A stretch of 12,423 nt of DNA, taken from contig JAQCTH010000090.1 of assembly GCA_027686065.1 (NCBI GenBank), forward strand, positions 1-12,423, read 5' to 3'. The position numbers and the translations under genes are program-made. The DNA is from Clostridiaceae bacterium AF10-41 (GTDB lineage Bacteria > Bacillota > Clostridia > Clostridiales > Clostridiaceae). Of this stretch, positions 6,914 through 12,423 are shown in pieces. Under the pieces are notes generated by a model that saw nothing but the letters and a program-made list of their open reading frames with translations, was not told where the DNA came from and searched no databases. The number at the start of each line of letters is the position of its first letter. Position 1 is the stretch's first letter.

Positions 6914-7297
6914 TTATATTCCTCCTCTTATTTCCTTAAATCCTTCACTTAACAATAAAATCAAATCATTTTCTTCAATTCCTAAGTAATTAGCTTCTAA
7001 TATTAATCTTTTTATATCTACGATTAGTTTATTCTTCTCATGCTCTGAAGCTTTTTTCTCATATTTATTCGATACAAATGTTCCTTTACCTCTTATTGTT
7101 TCTACAATATTATCACTTTCAAGTTCTCCGTATGCTTTACTTACAGTATTAGGATTTATAGTTAGTATAGTAGATAACTCTCTAATTGATGGTAATTTAT
7201 CTCCAGGTTTCATTATCCCTCTTAATATCAGTTCTTTTATCCCAATTATAATTTGTTCATAAATAGGTGTACTACTTCTTGAATCAATTATTAACAT
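6914..7297 (-). CDS. GntR-family transcriptional repressor, YtrA subfamily
   Basis: At 127 residues this is the small YtrA-type GntR protein: an N-terminal winged helix (PIYEQI at 11-16, PGDKLPSIREL at 31-41, recognition segment NPNTVSKAY at 48-56, wing RGKGTFV at 69-75) followed by only a short helical tail of about 45 residues that serves for dimerisation, with no ligand-binding FCD or UTRA domain. YtrA-type repressors control neighbouring ABC transporter genes and are released under cell-wall antibiotic stress. The promoter in front of this operon has an inverted repeat matching AGTGTA-N13-TACACT exactly, the form reported for B. subtilis YtrA, so this protein most likely represses its own operon. 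The start has GAGGTGA four bases upstream. It is the second gene, 21 bases after the stop of the membrane-anchored protein; usually the regulator comes first or second in such operons. Confidence 0.93.
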   Translation of the reverse strand: MLIIDSRSSTPIYEQIIIGIKELILRGIMKPGDKLPSIRELSTILTINPNTVSKAYGELESDNIVETIRGKGTFVSNKYEKKASEHEKNKLIVDIKRLILEANYLGIEENDLILLLSEGFKEIRGGI

Positions 7298-7318
7298 AAT
7301 CTCACCTCGCCTAAAAAA

Positions 7319-7945
7319 CTATTTATGTTCTACAGTATAATAATCAACTACATACCCTTCTTCTTCATCTATAACTACTAAATAAAAATCTATTTCTGTA
7401 GCTACTTGTTCGTTATATATTTCTTGTTTAGATATTTCATCATATGATTTATATATTCCATCTTTATTTACTGTTCCATCTGAATTCACAAAAACTTTAT
7501 CTACTTCATTATTATAAATAATTAAAGCGCTTAATTTATAAGTTCTAACTTCCTTTGCTCTTTGATAATTTGGTATATTATTAAAAGATTCTTCATAATT
7601 TACTCTTAAGTTTCCTAGGTTCTCTATATTTACCTCTGCTATTTCATAATCTAAAAATATTGGTATTTGTTCATTAATATATTTAGTTCCATTATAATCA
7701 TTCAAATATAACCTATATCTTCTTGATATACTTTCAAGAAATTCTTTTGGTATAATATTATAATATCTATTTTTATTTTTAACTACTTCATAACTATTAG
7801 CATATCCAATAAAATTAGCTATTGCCTCTTCTGGAGTATTGTATCTTACTTGTTTCTCATATACTTTAGTTTTATCTCCAAATGATGTTATTATAATAAA
7901 TATTATGATAAGTCCGCTAACTGCTAAAAGTGTAGATTTTTTCAT
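7319..7945 (-). CDS. Membrane-anchored extracytoplasmic protein of unknown function, first gene of ytr-type operon
   Basis: I do not recognise this 208-residue protein. It starts MKKST and has one hydrophobic segment (about 6-22) with no cysteine for lipid attachment, so it is probably an uncleaved N-terminal anchor with the rest outside the cytoplasm. The exposed part is rich in tyrosine, asparagine, glutamate and lysine: an initial TPEEAIANFIGYAN segment (37-50), a helical region, then alternating hydrophobic strands ending DFYLVVIDEEEGYVVDYY. This suggests an alpha+beta fold of the kind found in small NTF2-like or DUF4829-like secreted domains, but that is a weak guess. The start has AGGGGGA six bases upstream. 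It stands between the YtrA-type operator and the repressor gene and should be induced with the ABC system, so it may help sense or protect against envelope stress. Confidence 0.75.
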   Translation of the reverse strand: MKKSTLLAVSGLIIIFIIITSFGDKTKVYEKQVRYNTPEEAIANFIGYANSYEVVKNKNRYYNIIPKEFLESISRRYRLYLNDYNGTKYINEQIPIFLDYEIAEVNIENLGNLRVNYEESFNNIPNYQRAKEVRTYKLSALIIYNNEVDKVFVNSDGTVNKDGIYKSYDEISKQEIYNEQVATEIDFYLVVIDEEEGYVVDYYTVEHK

Positions 7946-7970
7946 ATAAAATCCCCCTTATTTAGAAAAT

Positions 7971-8014
7971 AAAAAAATACTAAGTGTATTACTCAATGTA
8001 GTACACTTAGTATT
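7971..8014 (-). terminator. Terminator of the polysaccharide operon, shared with the YtrA-type operator
   Basis: Read on the minus strand, the 13-bp stem (8014-8002 with 7988-7976) is directly followed by a run of seven T (7977-7971) and more T-rich sequence, a standard rho-independent terminator. It would stop transcripts coming from the oxidoreductase gene that ends at 8108. Transcripts from the promoter at 8012-8040 should start near 8005 and lack most of the first arm, so they would not be terminated. Confidence 0.65.
7976..8014. promoter_or_regulatory. YtrA-type operator (AGTGTA-N13-TACACT)
   Basis: AATACTAAGTGTA (7976-7988) and TACACTTAGTATT (8002-8014) are perfect 13-bp inverted arms with 13 bases between them. 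The inner six bases of each arm give exactly AGTGTA-N13-TACACT, the operator reported for the GntR repressor YtrA of B. subtilis. The right arm overlaps three bases of the -10 hexamer (8012-8017), so a bound dimer would block RNA polymerase. The YtrA-type regulator is encoded two genes downstream at 6914-7297. Confidence 0.88.
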
Positions 8015-8040
8015 ATATGGAATAATTTGTTTTTTAACAA
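8012..8040 (-). promoter_or_regulatory. Promoter of the ytr-type operon
   Basis: On the minus strand TTGTTA (8035-8040), a 17-bp spacer and a perfect TATAAT (8012-8017) form a strong sigma-A-type promoter. The expected start is near 8005, about 60 nt before the first gene's ATG. The -10 overlaps the YtrA-type operator, fitting repression by steric block. Confidence 0.8.
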
Positions 8041-8064
8041 TCATTATTTTCTTAAGATATATTC

Positions 8065-8093
8065 ATTAATCTTAAAATTTCCTTAAGATTAAT
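8065..8093. repeat. 11-bp hairpin just after the oxidoreductase gene
   Basis: ATTAATCTTAA (8065-8075) and TTAAGATTAAT (8083-8093) pair perfectly around a seven-base loop, 14 bases after the oxidoreductase stop codon. A third CTTAAGAT copy lies at 8051-8058. No T run follows on the minus strand, so it is unlikely to terminate alone; it may stabilise the 3' end of the polysaccharide mRNA. Confidence 0.45.
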
Positions 8094-8107
8094 ATTTATA
8101 TTCTTAT

Positions 8108-9190
8108 TTATTTCATATCTGAACTTGAAAAATTATTAAATGGGAAGTTAACAGGCATTCCTGTTTTTCTTGATTTATATGCCGCTAAAATTATTGATAA
8201 AGGTACTATAGCATCTTCACCACTTACATATGGTTTTCTATCTTCATTTACAGCTTCTATAACATCTCTAAATAAAGGAGTATGCCCTTTACCATACACA
8301 CTATCTATTTCAACTTGCAAATCTTTTTTAACTACTTCTTCATCTTCGCCTTCAAATCTCCAAGTCTTAAGCTCATTTACAGCAAGTCCGCCTATTACTA
8401 CTGTTCCCTCTGTACCAAATACGCTTAACGTTTCTTCTAAGTTCTTTGGATATACTACTGCACTACCTTCTACAATTCCTATAGCTCCATTTTTAAATCT
8501 AACTACTATAGCCCCAAAGTCTTCAGCCTCAATTTTATTTTTAAATGTATCACATTCTGCATAAACTCTTTCTACTTCAGCTCCAATCATCCATTGTAGT
8601 AAATCTATATTATGTATACATTGATTCATTAAAGTACCGCCATCTAAATCCCAAGTACCTCTCCATGGAGCTTGCTTATAATAATTATCATCTCTTCTCC
8701 AAAGAATCCTAGCTGTTCCATTCATTATTCTTCCTAATTTTTCTTCTTCTATCGCTTCTCTAAGCTTTTGAATTGGTTTATTAAATCTATTTTGATGTGC
8801 AACTGATAGCTTAACATTATTTTTCTTTGCAACTTCTATCATTTCGTTAGCATCATCTATAGACATAGCCATTGGTTTTTCTACTATTACATGCTTTCCT
8901 TTATTCATGCAATAAATAGCTATTTCAGCATGATATCCACTTTCTGTAGCTATAGTAACAACATCAATGTCCTCTTCTTCTATCATTACTTTATAATCTT
9001 CATATACTCCAATTTTTAAAGATGATTCATTCATCTTTTCAAGATATTCGTTCTTCTTTTCTTCTGCTAACTCTATTTTTACATCACATGTTGCAACCAA
9101 ATTTGCTAAATCTTTATTTTCAACTAACCCTTCTACATGCTTATATGAAATTCTTCCACAACCAATAATTGCAAAATTCAACTTTTTCAT
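8108..9190 (-). CDS. Gfo/Idh/MocA-family sugar (UDP-sugar) oxidoreductase
   Basis: The 360-residue NAD(P)-dependent oxidoreductase has an N-terminal Rossmann fold starting FAIIGCGRISYKH (6-18), the family's EKP motif (104-106) with the catalytic lysine, and the C-terminal sugar-binding domain with GGTLMNQCIHNIDLLQWMIG (184-203), where D196 and its neighbouring H193 are the usual catalytic site. The stretch VAHQNRFNKPIQKLREAI resembles WlbA/WbpB-type enzymes, which oxidise UDP-N-acetyl-glucosaminuronate at C3, but the partner aminotransferase and acetyltransferase genes are not in the window, so the substrate stays open. ATG 9190 has AAGGTGG upstream. It follows the phosphoglycosyl transferase by 12 bases and is the last gene of the polysaccharide operon, ending before a hairpin and a terminator. 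The inferred role is making or modifying a nucleotide sugar for the surface glycan. Confidence 0.88.
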   Translation of the reverse strand: MKKLNFAIIGCGRISYKHVEGLVENKDLANLVATCDVKIELAEEKKNEYLEKMNESSLKIGVYEDYKVMIEEEDIDVVTIATESGYHAEIAIYCMNKGKHVIVEKPMAMSIDDANEMIEVAKKNNVKLSVAHQNRFNKPIQKLREAIEEEKLGRIMNGTARILWRRDDNYYKQAPWRGTWDLDGGTLMNQCIHNIDLLQWMIGAEVERVYAECDTFKNKIEAEDFGAIVVRFKNGAIGIVEGSAVVYPKNLEETLSVFGTEGTVVIGGLAVNELKTWRFEGEDEEVVKKDLQVEIDSVYGKGHTPLFRDVIEAVNEDRKPYVSGEDAIVPLSIILAAYKSRKTGMPVNFPFNNFSSSDMK

Positions 9191-9202
9191 TTTTTTCCCA
9201 CC

Positions 9203-9808
9203 TTATAAACATTTTATTATAGTTTTTATTATTAAATAGATATCTATTAATATATTATTTTTTTCTATATACTCTAAATTCAATTCTAATTTATCTTTCA
9301 TTATTACAGTTATATAGTATTCTTCTGGATTATCCACTTTTCCTAATATATCATTTTCATCCTTATATCTCAATGAAGCTAAGTCTGTAATACCTGGTTT
9401 TACATCTAAAACCTTCCTCTGCTCTTCACTATATAATTTTACATATTTAGGCACCTCTGGTCTTGGTCCAACCAAACTCATATCTCCCATAAATACATTA
9501 AATAATTGTGGTAATTCATCAAGCTTATATTTTCTTAGAACTTTACCTACAGAGGTTATCCTCTTATCCTCTCCGATAGTTATTTGCTTTCCAAGTTTTT
9601 CAGCATTAGGTACCATAGTTCTAAATTTTAATATTTCAAAATTTTTCATATTTTTACCTACTCTGACTTGTTTGAAAAAAATTGCTCCCTCCGATGAAGC
9701 CTTTATTAATATACATATAATTATCAGTATGGGAGATAAAAATATTAGTCCTAATCCAGAAGCTAATATATCCATTAATCTTTTTAATAATTTATTTACT
9801 AATTTCAT
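9203..9808 (-). CDS. Initiating sugar-phosphate transferase (monotopic phosphoglycosyl transferase)
   Basis: The 201-residue protein belongs to the bacterial sugar transferase family (PglC/EpsL/WcaJ catalytic domain) in its small form. One N-terminal hydrophobic re-entrant helix (about 14-36) is followed by the catalytic domain: FFKQVRVGKN (44-53), EILKFRTM (58-65), the DELPQL dyad (97-102, D97/E98 acting through a covalent phosphosugar intermediate), SLVGPRPE (111-118) and VKPGIT (136-141). It moves a sugar-1-phosphate from a UDP-sugar to undecaprenyl phosphate at the inner membrane face, the first committed step of glycan repeat-unit synthesis. Length is normal for PglC-like enzymes (about 200) and no key residue is missing; the usual KPGITG reads KPGITD here. 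ATG 9808 has GAGGAGAG four bases upstream. It lies 23 bases after the Wzy-like gene and 12 before the oxidoreductase, within one operon. Confidence 0.93.
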   Translation of the reverse strand: MKLVNKLLKRLMDILASGLGLIFLSPILIIICILIKASSEGAIFFKQVRVGKNMKNFEILKFRTMVPNAEKLGKQITIGEDKRITSVGKVLRKYKLDELPQLFNVFMGDMSLVGPRPEVPKYVKLYSEEQRKVLDVKPGITDLASLRYKDENDILGKVDNPEEYYITVIMKDKLELNLEYIEKNNILIDIYLIIKTIIKCL

Positions 9809-9831
9809 AGTGCTCTCCTCTATTATGGTAT

Positions 9832-11286
9832 CTACATAAATTCGTTAATATTATCCCTATAAAATAATACAAATAATATCATAAAAGTTGGTGTAAAGCT
9901 ATATATTTGATTAATATTATAGAAATTCATTCCTGTAAGATTTCCATACAATAATATTACCCCCATAATAATTAATAATGAAAGATAATTCAATTTAATT
10001 TTCTTATCTCTTTCCTTAAAGAATTTTATTAATGATTCAATTGTTATTATTAATAATAGTATTAATGATACAATCATAAAAGGTAATCCTAATTCAGAAG
10101 ACATATTTATTAAAATGTTATGAGAATCACTGTATCCTTTGTTAGTTCCTGAATACTCATTAAAGAAATACTTGAAGTTTCCTGCTCCAACCCCTGTATA
10201 TTTATAATCATTTGTTACTAATATACCTGTTTCCCACAATACTTGCCTAGTTTTGCTCTGACTTTTTATTACTTTAGCCAAAACTCCACCTATCTGTACA
10301 TCCTCTAAGCTTTTTCTATCAATATTATCAGCTGCTATCATTTCTTGCAATTCTTTAATACTTTCATCATTAGCTACATCACTTCTACTAGCCACATTAT
10401 AAGATAAAATTCCTCCAAATACTAAGAATACTGCAACATACTTCTTCCAATTTTTTATATCGAAAATTATATAAGCAATAAATATCGCTACAAATGATAA
10501 TAATGCTCCTCTAGACATTTGCATAGAAATTATGAATGACATTGCTAATGCTAAAATAGTCCATATATTTTTCCAGCTATTTTCTTTAACCCATTTATTC
10601 AAAACTAATACATATGCTAATAAAAAGTAACTTAGGATAAAGTTTGATCCTAGAGGTCCAAACAATCTTATATTTTTATTACCTTGTATCCATGTTAAAA
10701 TGAATTGAAGTATGTCTGGAGCTGATGAAATTATGCATCCCAAAACAAAGGAAATTAAAATCTTTTCATAGAATCTTTCCCTATCTCTTAAATTAATAGC
10801 TCCTATTATATAGAAAAATATTATAAATGGTAAAAATGATAGAGTTATTATCATAAATGATAATTGTTTGTTGTATGCAAAAATTATATTAATAATTAGT
10901 AATATAATTAATATTGATTTTATTATTTTATTTTTTATTACTAATTTATCTCTATTAATATTTTTAAATACTTTATGCTTTAGCATTATAAGAAGTGTTC
11001 CAATATAAAAGATTGAATATACTATCCATTGATAATCAAGCATCTTTGCTCTATTCATTAAATATCCTGTTATTGGTATCATTGGAACTAAAAATGTAAA
11101 TATCAAAATAGAATTTTCTAATGAAATAAGCATTAAATTTACTAGTATTATACAAATTGGAATTGCTAAAATACCTATAGCAGTTGTAAACAATCCCGCT
11201 TTTCCTCCTAATACTAAGAATAGTGCTGCTTCTAATATTATACATATTATTATATTTATTAATAAAACTTTCTTATCTAATCTCAT
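9832..11286 (-). CDS. O-antigen ligase / Wzy polymerase-like membrane protein
   Basis: The 484-residue protein has about 11-12 membrane spans and the Wzy_C landmarks: MSRGALLSF in a membrane span (257-265), a large outside loop (about 297-395) with TRQVLW (346-351), GVGAGNF (365-371) and YSDSHN (385-390), then SELG (397-400) and three or four final spans. The arginines and the histidine in the loop are the residues usually essential in polymerases and ligases. It would join undecaprenyl-linked repeat units made from the phosphoglycosyl transferase pathway outside the membrane, or attach finished chains to an acceptor. ATG 11286 is preceded by AAAGGA seven bases upstream. It sits 32 bases after the deacetylase-like gene and 23 before the transferase gene, so it is in their operon. 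It is only distantly similar to the protein at 3-920. Confidence 0.88.
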   Translation of the reverse strand: MRLDKKVLLINIIICIILEAALFLVLGGKAGLFTTAIGILAIPICIILVNLMLISLENSILIFTFLVPMIPITGYLMNRAKMLDYQWIVYSIFYIGTLLIMLKHKVFKNINRDKLVIKNKIIKSILIILLIINIIFAYNKQLSFMIITLSFLPFIIFFYIIGAINLRDRERFYEKILISFVLGCIISSAPDILQFILTWIQGNKNIRLFGPLGSNFILSYFLLAYVLVLNKWVKENSWKNIWTILALAMSFIISMQMSRGALLSFVAIFIAYIIFDIKNWKKYVAVFLVFGGILSYNVASRSDVANDESIKELQEMIAADNIDRKSLEDVQIGGVLAKVIKSQSKTRQVLWETGILVTNDYKYTGVGAGNFKYFFNEYSGTNKGYSDSHNILINMSSELGLPFMIVSLILLLIITIESLIKFFKERDKKIKLNYLSLLIIMGVILLYGNLTGMNFYNINQIYSFTPTFMILFVLFYRDNINEFM

Positions 11287-11318
11287 CCTTTTATCCTTTC
11301 ATATAAGTTTTTCATTAT

Positions 11319-12423
11319 CTAATAATATTTTTCTACTAAATTAACAATATCTATACCGGATAATCCAATTGAATTTTCTAAATAGGCATATTTTAATATC
11401 TCTTCATAAACTTTTTCCCATCCACACCAATTACTATTACTATCTAAAGAAGAATTATGCCATAATAAAGCGAAAACTCCATTATATTTTTTAACTATAT
11501 CATATATTTCCTTACATTTCTCTATAGCAAGGTCTATATCCATTCCCATATAACTATCACTATTTAAAGTTGTATCCATTATTATAAGTGGAATTTCCCA
11601 ATAATCCAACTCTTGTTCTTCATTTAAATCATATATTTTAAATTGCGAACATGTCCCACACCTAAATCCTATATTTTCTGCATATCCTACTGTTGAATCA
11701 TATTTTAATCCAAGTTCTTTATGAATTCTCCATGTTTCCTTGATATTAAATCTTAAAAAATGTTGTCTAATACCATATATTTTCATATTAACTTCATTTT
11801 CTAATTTGTCTATTTCATGTTTAAGAACATTTTTATTGTTATAACTATTATAACTTCCATGAATTCCAATTTCATTTCTATACTCTTTTAATTCATTGAA
11901 TATTCTTTTTAATTTTTTATTTTTTATAGAATAATTATTATCCTTTGTAGTTTCTCCACCACTCATAAAATAATAACTAGCCCTAAATCCATATTTTTTT
12001 TCTAATTCCAGAAAATATTCAAATTTCCAATATGGATCATTCTTAGAGTTCCTTATATATTTAAAATTTCCTTCAATTAATGAAAGTGATTTTTTTATGT
12101 TCTTTTCCCTTATTATATATGATGCTAATTTTCTATAAAACTTATCGTTATATTTAGATATAGAATCTATATCATGACTTATGAAAATTTTGCCTTTTTC
12201 AAAAAATTTATCTAATATATTAATCTTAGGGTTTAGTTTCAAAATTAACTTTTTTAAGAAAATAGAATACTCATTCACTATAGGTCTATCAAGCAAAGAT
12301 TCTTTAAATAATATTGAATCTTCAATAGAAAATCTATTATGATTTTCTAAGTTATTTCCTATCACATATTCTTCATATCTACTTAACAAAAAAAATGTAT
12401 CTGATACTATATCAAAATTTACT
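11319..12423 (-). CDS. Polysaccharide deacetylase-like protein, 5'-truncated by window edge
   Basis: The frame stays open past the TTG at 12389 to the window edge (11 further codons, VNFDIVSDTFF), and FFLLSRYEEY is an internal motif of this family, so the real start lies beyond 12423. Visible are 367 residues. Numbered from the leucine at 12389: FISHDIDS (69-76) with the metal and base aspartates, EIGIHGSY (173-180) with a metal histidine, IRQHFLRF (207-214), DSTVGYAENIGFRCGTC (231-247) and LLWHNSS (308-314). This order is typical of the NodB-fold group with an extra N-terminal domain found in surface-glycan loci. Members are thought to remove N-acetyl groups from glycan or lipid-linked sugars using a divalent metal; activity here is inferred. 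The second histidine of the classic HxxxH motif is not seen. A run of eight A (12388-12395) lies in the coding region. Confidence 0.85.
   Translation of the reverse strand, partial: VNFDIVSDTFFLLSRYEEYVIGNNLENHNRFSIEDSILFKESLLDRPIVNEYSIFLKKLILKLNPKINILDKFFEKGKIFISHDIDSISKYNDKFYRKLASYIIREKNIKKSLSLIEGNFKYIRNSKNDPYWKFEYFLELEKKYGFRASYYFMSGGETTKDNNYSIKNKKLKRIFNELKEYRNEIGIHGSYNSYNNKNVLKHEIDKLENEVNMKIYGIRQHFLRFNIKETWRIHKELGLKYDSTVGYAENIGFRCGTCSQFKIYDLNEEQELDYWEIPLIIMDTTLNSDSYMGMDIDLAIEKCKEIYDIVKKYNGVFALLWHNSSLDSNSNWCGWEKVYEEILKYAYLENSIGLSGIDIVNLVEKYY

Noticed and set aside
11051..11245. 64-codon minus-strand frame
   Set aside because: An out-of-frame shadow inside the N-terminal part of the Wzy-like gene on the same strand.

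Overview
The window is strongly AT-rich. Its codon use, strong AGGAGG-type ribosome binding sites and gene content (BrnQ carrier, YtrA-type GntR/ABC operon, cell-surface polysaccharide genes) point to a low-GC Firmicute, most likely Clostridium sensu stricto. This taxonomic call is inference; no rRNA or other marker gene is present.

Layout, left to right. (1) 3-920 (+): 3' part of a Wzy/O-antigen-ligase-like membrane protein, cut by the window edge, ending at a perfect 21-bp hairpin. (2) 1010-1879 (-): galU, convergent with it, with a good promoter of its own. (3) 2077-2967 (-): an LpxD-like left-handed beta-helix acyltransferase, unexpected in an organism that should lack lipid A. (4) 3243-4514 (+): brnQ, divergent from the LpxD-like gene, with back-to-back promoters between them. 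(5) 4515-5009: a non-coding stretch with a 19-bp-stem terminator and a striking degenerate array of heptanucleotides (CTRTTAC units, then GTGAACT units). (6) 7945-5010 (-): a compact four-gene operon: a membrane-anchored protein of unknown function, a YtrA-type GntR repressor, an ABC ATPase and an ABC-2-like permease. (7) 12423-8108 (-): the 3' part of a surface polysaccharide operon: polysaccharide deacetylase-like protein (5' end outside the window), a second Wzy/ligase-like protein, a small initiating phosphoglycosyl transferase and a Gfo/Idh/MocA sugar oxidoreductase.

The best-supported regulatory result is in front of operon (6). A sigma-A-type promoter (TTGTTA, 17 bp, TATAAT) is overlapped by an inverted repeat containing exactly AGTGTA-N13-TACACT, the operator form known for Bacillus subtilis YtrA. 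The third-from-last gene of the operon-to-be-regulated encodes a YtrA-type regulator, so autoregulation in response to cell-envelope stress is the likely circuit. The same inverted repeat is followed by a seven-T run on the minus strand and so also looks like the terminator of the polysaccharide operon upstream. The predicted start site lies inside the repeat, so transcripts from the operon's own promoter would lack one arm and escape termination.

Together the genes describe an envelope-biogenesis neighbourhood: UDP-glucose supply (GalU), sugar modification (oxidoreductase, LpxD-like acyltransferase, deacetylase), loading of the first sugar on undecaprenyl phosphate, polymerisation or ligation (two Wzy-like proteins), and an envelope-stress ABC operon, with an unrelated branched-chain amino acid carrier between them.
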